Source of the DNA: Hyphobacterium sp. CCMP332
Lineage (GTDB): Bacteria > Bacteroidota > Bacteroidia > Cytophagales > CCMP332
Length of the DNA: 64,000 nucleotides
Direction of reading: 5' to 3'
Assembly: GCA_014323545.1 (NCBI GenBank)
Contig: CP058647.1
Coordinates: 1,122,001-1,186,000, forward strand
Shown: in pieces, positions 44,998 through 52,098 of the stretch
How the letters are laid out: every line of letters starts with the position of its first letter
Position numbering within the stretch: position 1 is the first letter of the stretch
Translations under genes and position numbers: made by a program
Notes under the pieces: model-generated
The model's input: only the letters and a program-made list of their open reading frames with translations
Databases searched by the model: none
What the model was told of the DNA's origin: nothing

Positions 44998-45726
44998 TTA
45001 AAATTCATCAAAAATAGAATTTGGATTCTGATCTGTATTTTTTTGAGAAATCAGCTCAAAACTTTTTGCCTCCAATGCCAGTAATCTACCCGTTCCCGGC
45101 CGTTCTCCAATATAGACACAACCGTTGTCGAGGGGTATTCTTTGTGCTTTCTTTTCTACCGCTTCAAAAATCTTTACAAAAGGATGGGCAATATGTCCGT
45201 GAATCACTCTCTTACCCTCCAAATAGCGATCATCCAATTCCCATTCCCTAATGTTTGTCATGTCAACATATTCTTCAAATGGCGAATCTGATTGAAAATT
45301 AAATCCGGCATGCACAAGGTAATTATCAGATAAAAGAATGTAATAATAGGAGCGCCTTAAAAAATCAATGTATTCTTCATTTTTAACTTGTGCAGGTTTA
45401 AGATTTTGTTGATTCATGATCTTTATATCATCGGCTTGTATTTTTCCTTGCAATAAATCCAGCCAAATCAAATCGTGATTTCCCATTACTTTGAAAATGA
45501 TAAAGCCCTGTTTTTCCAAATCAATAAGGTAATCCAAAGTTTCAGAGCTCCGCGGGCCTTTATTTACAAGGTCTCCCAAAAGAAAAAGGCGATCCTTTTT
45601 TGAGAGTTCGATTTTTTTTAATAGTCTTCTGAGTGTATTAAAACAAGCATGGATATCTGTAATTATCCAATCTTTCCCATGTACGTTGTATTCCAGTGCA
45701 ATTGATTTTGGAAATTGCTTTGACAT
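44998..45726 (-). CDS. PPP-family serine/threonine phosphatase-like protein inside the complex I operon
   Basis: A 242-residue calcineurin-like metallophosphatase. Metal motifs are TDIHACF (Asp24, His26; the Gly-Asp and trailing Gly of the usual GDxHG are altered), GDLVNKGPRS (Asp52; Asn-Lys replaces the usual Asp-Arg) and MGNHD (Asn83, His84), with later His in LVHAGF and RVIHGH. It resembles bacterial PrpA/ApaH-type phosphatases acting on phosphoproteins or dinucleotides, but the altered first two motifs leave the substrate open. It starts 1 bp after the nuoL stop codon and precedes nuoM by 29 bp, so it must be co-transcribed with complex I and may regulate it or its assembly. Confidence 0.85.
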   Translation of the reverse strand: MSKQFPKSIALEYNVHGKDWIITDIHACFNTLRRLLKKIELSKKDRLFLLGDLVNKGPRSSETLDYLIDLEKQGFIIFKVMGNHDLIWLDLLQGKIQADDIKIMNQQNLKPAQVKNEEYIDFLRRSYYYILLSDNYLVHAGFNFQSDSPFEEYVDMTNIREWELDDRYLEGKRVIHGHIAHPFVKIFEAVEKKAQRIPLDNGCVYIGERPGTGRLLALEAKSFELISQKNTDQNPNSIFDEF

Positions 45727-45727
45727 A

Positions 45728-47653
45728 TTAGAAAATGAGCAGAAAAGCTATTATGATAAAAAGTATTAGCCAGAACAAATAATTCCTGAGTTTGCCTCCC
45801 TGAAATTGCCTGGTTATTTCACCTATAAATGTTGCAGTGCCTGCCATAGCTTTTACCAGACCATCCACAACATTGGTATCAAAAAGACGGAAAATCATTG
45901 CCATCATTACAAAAGAATAAGTCAGAAAGCCTATTGTTTTATCTATGATGCTATTTTCAACAAATAAAACGATGCTTGTTCCCGAGTTTTTCAAGCCACT
46001 AAAAGAAGAAGTGATAAACTTGTCGATATAAAAGCCATTTTGAATCGCCTCATCTACAGGTTTTGTAAAATCAAAATCCTTATTACTTTGAATTATAAAT
46101 ACATAGGATAACAATAATCCTCCCAATGTTAAAAATACCGATAGAACCAGCAAGAGACTTGAGCCTTTAATATCTAATGCATTTGGATGCAGCCCCTTGT
46201 AAAACCATGAATTGGAATAATCAATAGGATTTATAGAGTAAACGATTGATAATGAGAGTATGACAAGTATGATTATAGGGATATAGGCGCTAAAGTTCAA
46301 CCGAAAGTCTGAATTCAAAGTAATTTTTAGAAATTCTTTCTCAGTCGGTTTTAAGAGATGAAACACCATTCTTCCTGTGTAAAGCGCTGTAATCAAAGTG
46401 GCAATAAGTGCGAAGCTGAAAATTAAATTATTCCCTTCCAATCCTGCAATGATTGCCTCTTTAGAAAGAAAACCGGAGAATAATGGCAATGCGGACAAAG
46501 CCATTGCGCCCATTATCACCAATAAGCTTAACACAGGAGATTTATTCCAGAAGTTATTCATAAAACGAATATCACCGGGTGATTCATTGGAATCCTGAGA
46601 CCTTAAGTATTTTGTTTGCTGATTTATTATTAATCCGGCGGAAAGGAAAAGGGAAGATTTGAAAAAAGCATGGGTCACAAGGTGAAAAAATGCAGCCTGT
46701 ATATTACCACTGGCAATCCCCAAAAACATAAATCCAAGTTGAGAGACAGTAGAAAAGGCCAATATTTTTTTTATATCATTTTGTTTAAATGCAGTAATGC
46801 CTGCCCAAATGACAGTTAGAATTGCGATATACATGCAGATTTCTAAAACATGCGTATCTAAAAACGGAAAACAACGGATCAGTAAGAAAATACCAGCTGT
46901 AACCATTGTCGCAGAATGAATTAATGCCGAGGCCGGCGTGGGACCCTCCATGGCATCGGCCAGCCAATTTGAAAAAGGCAGTTGAGCTGATTTGGCGAAT
47001 GCCGCAATTAAAATTCCTATGCTGAAAAGGATATGTAAACTATTAACCGCATCGGTGGAATTCTGTATGATAAAAGGAATATTGAAACTCTCAAAGTGAA
47101 AATAGAAAATGCCCAGCGCCAATAAGAATCCCAAATCACCCAATTTATTATACATAAAAGCTTTTCTGGCTGCTTCTGCTGCCTGTGTTTTGCTATACCA
47201 AAATCCAATCATTAGATACGAAGCCAGGCCTACCCATTCCCAGAAAAAGAAAATTCCAAGGAGATTAGATGACAGTACGATGCCGTACATGGCAAAAGTG
47301 AAAAATCCGATAAGTACTAAAAACCAGGATTTTCTATTATCATTTTTGAGATAGCCCGAGGAATAGAGTCGAACCATTAAAGAGACAGTGGAAACCACCA
47401 ACAAAAACACCAAACTGTAATTGTTAATCCAAATTCCGAATTCAAGTATGTTTTTATTGGCAATGCTCAAAAGTTGCCAATTGATAAGGCTTTCACTCCC
47501 CCAATTTTGGATAAGAATTACTACCGAAAGGCCCAATTCTAATATTCCTGAAATTGAAACTAAAATTGTTGAAAGCCTTCCTTTATCGACCAAATAGAGG
47601 AGAAAAGGAATGAGTGGTGATAATAAAAGTACGAGTATGAGACTTGTATCCAT
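45728..47653 (-). CDS. nuoL: NADH-quinone oxidoreductase subunit L
   Basis: A 641-residue complex I subunit, the distal antiporter-like pump with a C-terminal lateral helix. Family segments are FFFWEWVGLASYLMIGFWY, SAQLPFSNWLADAMEGPTP with the conserved Lys-adjacent loop, and DIKKILAFSTVSQLGFM. About 16 membrane helices are expected. The start is ATG 47653, 3 bp after nuoK, and the gene is followed by the phosphatase gene with a one-base gap. The length is normal for the family. Confidence 0.95.
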   Translation of the reverse strand: MDTSLILVLLLSPLIPFLLYLVDKGRLSTILVSISGILELGLSVVILIQNWGSESLINWQLLSIANKNILEFGIWINNYSLVFLLVVSTVSLMVRLYSSGYLKNDNRKSWFLVLIGFFTFAMYGIVLSSNLLGIFFFWEWVGLASYLMIGFWYSKTQAAEAARKAFMYNKLGDLGFLLALGIFYFHFESFNIPFIIQNSTDAVNSLHILFSIGILIAAFAKSAQLPFSNWLADAMEGPTPASALIHSATMVTAGIFLLIRCFPFLDTHVLEICMYIAILTVIWAGITAFKQNDIKKILAFSTVSQLGFMFLGIASGNIQAAFFHLVTHAFFKSSLFLSAGLIINQQTKYLRSQDSNESPGDIRFMNNFWNKSPVLSLLVIMGAMALSALPLFSGFLSKEAIIAGLEGNNLIFSFALIATLITALYTGRMVFHLLKPTEKEFLKITLNSDFRLNFSAYIPIIILVILSLSIVYSINPIDYSNSWFYKGLHPNALDIKGSSLLLVLSVFLTLGGLLLSYVFIIQSNKDFDFTKPVDEAIQNGFYIDKFITSSFSGLKNSGTSIVLFVENSIIDKTIGFLTYSFVMMAMIFRLFDTNVVDGLVKAMAGTATFIGEITRQFQGGKLRNYLFWLILFIIIAFLLIF

Positions 47654-47656
47654 TAT

Positions 47657-47962
47657 TTAGCTTTCTCCTAAATCCTGAAAAACATCCGGATCGTTTTCTC
47701 TAAAATGAAAATACAACTTATAAATCAAGGCCAGGGCGATGGCCAGCTCGCAAGCTGCAACAACCATAACAAACATTGAAAACATTTGTCCTTGTATGGC
47801 CAAATCAGTTTTAGCTGAAACACCTATTAAATTGACATTTGCCCCGTTAAAAATTAATTCCAAACCCATCAGTATAAGAATTACATTTTTTCTTGTGAGA
47901 ACAATGAACAAGCCAATGGAAAATAGCAGACATCCGATCATTAAATATTCAAAGGCGCTCAT
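47657..47962 (-). CDS. nuoK: NADH-quinone oxidoreductase subunit K
   Basis: A 101-residue three-helix membrane subunit of complex I. The conserved Glu residues lie in MGLELIFNGANVN and in the AACELAIALAL segment of the last helix, both needed for proton transfer. The start is ATG 47962, immediately after the stop codon of the inserted secreted-protein gene. It precedes nuoL by 3 bp. The length and motifs are standard. Confidence 0.95.
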   Translation of the reverse strand: MSAFEYLMIGCLLFSIGLFIVLTRKNVILILMGLELIFNGANVNLIGVSAKTDLAIQGQMFSMFVMVVAACELAIALALIYKLYFHFRENDPDVFQDLGES

Positions 47963-48598
47963 TTATTCGAGATTATTTTCGACAAGATAATTATAATCAA
48001 GCAGCATTTGTTCTAAATTTTCAAAGGTATAATAGCCCGAATTAAGACGATCTCTTACACGTTTTTTATCCCCGAGTGCGCGAATTGAAATTTCGTAGAA
48101 ATTTTTGTCATTGATCAAGACCGCCGGAAGTTTTGGATTAAAATGTAAAAACAATTGAGATTCTGGAACTTTGTTGAGGAATCCTTTTGCATCCGAATTT
48201 ATATCCGGGTCCATTAATTTTATTCTTTTTACGTTTCTTTCAAATAAAGAAGCGGGGCCATCAATTTTTACTTTTAGAAAGACTTTGGATGTTTGAGCCA
48301 GAGCTATCAAGGCCTCTGTATCCTCAGGTGTTTTGAGATTTATTGAGACTCTTTTGTACACTGTATCATTTAAATGATACTCTGTCACCGTTTTTGTACT
48401 TAATCGGCGTACCTTATATTGATTATTCACAATTGAGGCAATTGTAATTCTCGATTCACCAATTTCCTCTATGAATCCCCTAATCGTATCTCCAAAATCA
48501 TTGACAGCATAGTTTTCGGATCCTTCAAGACCGGATTGACCAAAAACCGGAACAGCAGATATAAAAAGGAAAAACAAGGAAAAGAATTTTTGCATCAT
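47963..48598 (-). CDS. Secreted hypothetical protein between nuoJ and nuoK
   Basis: A 211-residue protein with signal peptide (MMQKFFSLFFLFISAVPVFG) but no lipobox or membrane helix, so it should be periplasmic or surface-exposed. The mature N-terminus NYAVNDFGDTIRGFI resembles the GDTIxGxI opening shared by many secreted Bacteroidota proteins of unknown role. A later part reads LFLHFNPKLPAVLINDKNFYEIS. The ATG overlaps the nuoJ stop codon (ATGA) and nuoK begins directly after its stop codon, so it is translated together with complex I subunits. I recognise no function. It could be an assembly or envelope factor of complex I. Confidence 0.75.
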   Translation of the reverse strand: MMQKFFSLFFLFISAVPVFGQSGLEGSENYAVNDFGDTIRGFIEEIGESRITIASIVNNQYKVRRLSTKTVTEYHLNDTVYKRVSINLKTPEDTEALIALAQTSKVFLKVKIDGPASLFERNVKRIKLMDPDINSDAKGFLNKVPESQLFLHFNPKLPAVLINDKNFYEISIRALGDKKRVRDRLNSGYYTFENLEQMLLDYNYLVENNLE

Positions 48599-49083
48599 TT
48601 AGTATTTCTACCTCCAATAATAACGGCGCCTATAAGTGTAATGAGTAAAAATAATGCCATAAATTCAAGAGCCACAAGATGATTGGTCATTAATGATATG
48701 CCAATCTGTTCTGAATTAGATAAATTCGATGTCGTTTCAGTTATCAGCGGCTCCTCTATATTTCTTAATTTTGATATACCCTGATAAAAGAAATAGGCCA
48801 ACACGGATATTAATATCAGGGCCGGAATTTCCGCGATAAAACTATAATCCTGAACTTTTTTTTTCTGAGTAACGATGATTCCAAACAGTATCAAAATTAA
48901 TATGCCTCCCACATAGATTATCAACTGCGCCACACCGAGAAATTCTGCCCCCGCCAGAATAAAAATAGCCGCTACCACCAAAAGGATTACCAATAAAAAG
49001 AGGGCACTATGCAATAATTGCTTGCTTAAAATTAAGCCCAAAGCTGCCAGACTTATTAATGATATAATTATATAAAATGTCAT
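48595..49083 (-). CDS. nuoJ: NADH-quinone oxidoreductase subunit J
   Basis: A 162-residue membrane subunit of complex I with five helices. The TM3 segment GAEFLGVAQLIIYVGGILILILF contains the family motif with the pi-bulge helix. Its ATG overlaps the nuoI stop codon (ATGA) and its own stop codon overlaps the start of the inserted secreted-protein gene (ATGA), so translation is chained across all three genes. Confidence 0.94.
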   Translation of the reverse strand: MTFYIIISLISLAALGLILSKQLLHSALFLLVILLVVAAIFILAGAEFLGVAQLIIYVGGILILILFGIIVTQKKKVQDYSFIAEIPALILISVLAYFFYQGISKLRNIEEPLITETTSNLSNSEQIGISLMTNHLVALEFMALFLLITLIGAVIIGGRNTK

Positions 49084-49775
49084 TCAGTACTATCCTTGTC
49101 CGAATCTTTTCGCGGTGGTTTTTTAATTAGTGGTTTGATAAATTTTGGACGGAACACAGGTTTTTGAACTACTTTGGCTGAGCCTGAATCCTCGCTTTCT
49201 TTTTCTTCTGATTTTTTTGTGGCTACTTTTTGAGCCTCTGCCAATTCTGCAATTTTTTTCTTTTCGATTATTTCTTCCTCGCTCATATTTCCAAAACCAA
49301 AATTGTGTTTACTGATATCAAAAACGGAAAAGTCATAATCCTCCGTCATAGTTAGGCATTCGGTTGGGCAGACGGTCGTGCAAAGTCCGCAAAAACAACA
49401 TTTTGCCATATCAATATCAAATTTGGCAGCATAGAGGCGTTTGGGTGTATCATCCGAGGTTGTGCCAATGACTTCCGGTGACTTGATCGCTTCAATATCG
49501 ATACAATTGACAGGGCATATTTTTGCACATTTATCACATACAATGCAATCGTCAATTTCATTGTGCAATTTGTACCTGCCAACTTCCGGGACTTCTAGTT
49601 TTTCATTGGGATAATCCAAAGTTACACGGCCGGTATCCTGAAGAAAATAGTCTTTCTGATCGACATAGGATTCATTTCTGCGTTTTCTGGCCTGAAATAA
49701 ATGCCTACCAGTAAGTCTTATTCCAACGATAAGTGTTTTTATGGTATTGACAATATTTTTAAAATAATCTATCAA
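49080..49775 (-). CDS. nuoI: NADH-quinone oxidoreductase subunit I (ferredoxin-like)
   Basis: A 231-residue subunit carrying two [4Fe-4S] clusters in CIVCDKCAKICPVNC and CCFCGLCTTVCPTEC, which pass electrons toward quinone. The likely start is TTG 49775, overlapping the nuoH stop codon (TTGA) and giving the usual N-terminal helix IDYFKNIVNTIKTL. The longer frame back to 49841 would only read through nuoH. After the ferredoxin core an extra charged tail of about 60 residues follows (EKKKIAELAEAQKVATKK.. ending in a KPLIKKPPRKDSDKD stretch), longer than in typical NuoI. Confidence 0.93.
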   Translation of the reverse strand: MIDYFKNIVNTIKTLIVGIRLTGRHLFQARKRRNESYVDQKDYFLQDTGRVTLDYPNEKLEVPEVGRYKLHNEIDDCIVCDKCAKICPVNCIDIEAIKSPEVIGTTSDDTPKRLYAAKFDIDMAKCCFCGLCTTVCPTECLTMTEDYDFSVFDISKHNFGFGNMSEEEIIEKKKIAELAEAQKVATKKSEEKESEDSGSAKVVQKPVFRPKFIKPLIKKPPRKDSDKDSTE

Positions 49776-50851
49776 ATAGCAATTTTCCAGAGTCCTACGA
49801 TAAAAACAATGACCAAAGCTGCGGGTGTCAGGTATTTCCAACTTAGGCTCATCATCTGATCAATTCTCAAACGTGGATAGGTCCAGCGAATGATCATTTG
49901 AAGTAAAATCAGGAGCATCGTCTTTGAAAACAACCAAAATATACCCAATAAATTGCCCCCGAGACTTCCGGCTTTTCCATTGCTCCATTCAGCTAATTTT
50001 AAAGAACCAATATTTGGTAAAGGAGAATGCCATGCACCTAAAAATAATATCACCGCGAGAATACTGACCAATAGCATCATGCCGTATTCGGATAAAAATA
50101 GCAATGCAAATCTGAATCCTCCGTATTCCGTATGAAAGCCGCCAATCAGTTCAGATTCTCCTTCGGGAAGATCAAAGGGTGCCCTGTTGCATTCTGCCAA
50201 TGATGCTATAAAAAAGATTACAAAGGCGAATAGTAGAACGGGCATCCGAAAAATATTCCAGGCCAAAAATCCACCGACGGCATTAATGTTCACATCAATT
50301 GCTGAAATCCCAAATAAAGGATTTGAATATTCCGTATTATTCCCCTGCTGTAAAGCTATTTCGGCTAGATCGAATGTTCCGCTTATCATTATTACAGTCA
50401 AAATCGAAATTCCCAATGGGATTTCGTAGGATATAATTTGTGCAACCGTCCTCATTGCACCAAGCATACTGTATTTGTTATTTGAGCCCCAACCAGCCAT
50501 TATTAAACCTATGATATCCAGTGAAACGATACCCATGAGAAACAGTACTCCGGTGGAGATGGGTGCTGCCAAAAGTGTAGGGCTTAATGGCAATGTGGCA
50601 TAACCTGTCAAAATAGCAGCAAATACGAAAAGTGGCGCAATTAGAAATAAAACTCTGTCGGAGGAAGTCGGAACGATATTTTCTTTTTGAAGAAGTTTCA
50701 GGATATCAGCCAGGGTTTGTAAAAGTCCATAAGGACCGGTTTTATTTGGTCCCATTCTATCCTGAATAAAAGCTGATATTTTTCGCTCCAGATAAACAGC
50801 TGCCAGTGCAAAAAGCGGTATTAGCAAAAGAATTATGATTAAGGCAATCAT
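49772..50851 (-). CDS. nuoH: NADH-quinone oxidoreductase subunit H
   Basis: A 359-residue membrane subunit with eight to nine helices that forms the quinone chamber with NuoB/D. The motifs YLERKISAFIQDRMGPN and CNRAPFDLPEGESELIGG are unmistakable. The start is ATG 50851. It is the first complex I gene in the cluster and lies 41 bp downstream of birA on the same strand. The peripheral-arm genes nuoA-G are not within the window. Confidence 0.96.
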   Translation of the reverse strand: MIALIIILLLIPLFALAAVYLERKISAFIQDRMGPNKTGPYGLLQTLADILKLLQKENIVPTSSDRVLFLIAPLFVFAAILTGYATLPLSPTLLAAPISTGVLFLMGIVSLDIIGLIMAGWGSNNKYSMLGAMRTVAQIISYEIPLGISILTVIMISGTFDLAEIALQQGNNTEYSNPLFGISAIDVNINAVGGFLAWNIFRMPVLLFAFVIFFIASLAECNRAPFDLPEGESELIGGFHTEYGGFRFALLFLSEYGMMLLVSILAVILFLGAWHSPLPNIGSLKLAEWSNGKAGSLGGNLLGIFWLFSKTMLLILLQMIIRWTYPRLRIDQMMSLSWKYLTPAALVIVFIVGLWKIAI

Positions 50852-50892
50852 CGGGCAAAGGTAAAGAGACTGTAATTAAAATTTTTTCTCAG

Positions 50893-51639
50893 CTATCGGA
50901 TAAATTTAATTTCATTTATGACAAAATGTTTTTCATTACCATTTTTTTCAATCACCAGACGTCCTGCTTCATCTGCTTCGCGAATTATTCCTTCCCATTG
51001 ACTTACACTTTGAAAGATATGTTTTTCATTTTTCCAATAAAGTGCATTGTTGTATTCTTTTCTGATTTCCTCTAAATCATTGTTTATCAATCTATTATAT
51101 TCTTTATTTATGTTTTTGAAAAGGATTTCCCTAAGCTCTGCAAGATTGTAGTGAATTCTTGTAATCTGAAATAAAGATGTGGCATTTTCAGTTTTAAAAA
51201 AGTGTTGGTTCACATTTAAACCAATGCCAATTACAGCTTCGTCAATTTTTTTGGGGGAAAGAAAATTTTCAATCAAAATGCCCGAAATCTTTCTGTCAGA
51301 GAAATAAACATCATTAGGCCACTTCACTTTGAAGTTTTTTAAATGCGTGACTTCAATCAGCGTTTTTAAAATAGCCAGGGAGAACACAAGGTTCAAAAAA
51401 AACTGATTGGTAATTGGAAGATTTTCGGGTATTAATATTATTGACATGAGCAGGTTCGATCCGGGTTCGGATTCCCAATATTTTCCCGACCTGCCTCGGC
51501 CTCCCGACTGATAATCGGTCTGGATTACCTGACCATTTTTCACCTTATCACTTTTTATAAGCGATTTGGCATAATCATTGGTGGATATGCATTCATCAAG
51601 AAAAATTGTTTCTATACCTATATGGCTCTTTGGAGTCAA
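50893..51639 (-). CDS. birA: Biotin--[acetyl-CoA-carboxylase] ligase
   Basis: A 248-residue monofunctional biotin protein ligase that attaches biotin to carrier proteins such as the biotin carboxyl carrier protein of acetyl-CoA carboxylase. Motifs are GGRGRSGKYWES (biotinyl-AMP loop), KWPNDVYFSDRKISGILIE and GIGLNVNQ. It has no N-terminal HTH, so it is not a repressor. The start is TTG 51639; no ATG is available before the conserved FLDECISTNDYAK. It is divergent from rsfS with a 44-bp gap, and nuoH follows after 41 bp, suggesting a shared transcript. Confidence 0.93.
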   Translation of the reverse strand: MTPKSHIGIETIFLDECISTNDYAKSLIKSDKVKNGQVIQTDYQSGGRGRSGKYWESEPGSNLLMSIILIPENLPITNQFFLNLVFSLAILKTLIEVTHLKNFKVKWPNDVYFSDRKISGILIENFLSPKKIDEAVIGIGLNVNQHFFKTENATSLFQITRIHYNLAELREILFKNINKEYNRLINNDLEEIRKEYNNALYWKNEKHIFQSVSQWEGIIREADEAGRLVIEKNGNEKHFVINEIKFIR

Positions 51640-51683
51640 ACTAATGCAATTTTAATTGTTACTTTAGTATAAAATTATAAACA

Positions 51684-52085
51684 TTGACAAAAAAGAAATC
51701 TACCAACGATAATGCCAATGAAATTGTAAACGCAATTATCGCAGGTATGCAGGAGAAAAAGGCCAAAAAGATTGTTTTAATCGACCTCAGAAAAATTTCA
51801 AATCCACTTGCCGATTATTTTGTTATCTGTTCCGGTACTTCGGACAAACAGGTTGATGCAATTTCGGAATCCATTGAAAAATTTACTTTTTTAAACGAAA
51901 AAGAAGAGCCCTGGAGAACGGAAGGAAAGAACAATTTTGAGTGGGTAATATTAGACTATATAAATGTTGTTGCCCATGTGTTCACTGATAAAATGAGAGA
52001 ATTTTATGCTCTTGAAGAACTATGGGGCGATGGCAAAATCACAGTTTTCGAAGATGAGGCTGAACTAAAAGAATTAAATAATTAA
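51684..52085 (+). CDS. rsfS: Ribosomal silencing factor RsfS
   Basis: A 133-residue protein of the RsfS/YbeB/Iojap family. It binds L14 on the large subunit and blocks subunit joining in starvation. The core DLRKISNPLADYFVICSGTSDKQVDA and the WVILDYINVVAHVFTDKMREFYALEELWGD segment are characteristic. The start is TTG 51684. It heads a plus-strand run with ftsH (13 bp later) and the lpxH-like gene, the rsfS-ftsH order seen in other Bacteroidota. Confidence 0.94.
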   Translation: MTKKKSTNDNANEIVNAIIAGMQEKKAKKIVLIDLRKISNPLADYFVICSGTSDKQVDAISESIEKFTFLNEKEEPWRTEGKNNFEWVILDYINVVAHVFTDKMREFYALEELWGDGKITVFEDEAELKELNN

Positions 52086-52098
52086 TCATCCATAAGGA

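Noticed and set aside
44998-45726. Phosphatase considered to be a second LpxH
   Set aside because: It lacks the GDxxDxW and HGDGL blocks of LpxH seen in the gene at 54264. Its GDLVNKGPRS and GNHD pattern fits PPP-type phosphatases better.
49776-49841. Longer nuoI reading frame starting at 49841
   Set aside because: The extra 22 residues only reflect an out-of-frame reading of the nuoH end. The TTGA overlap gives a normal NuoI N-terminus.
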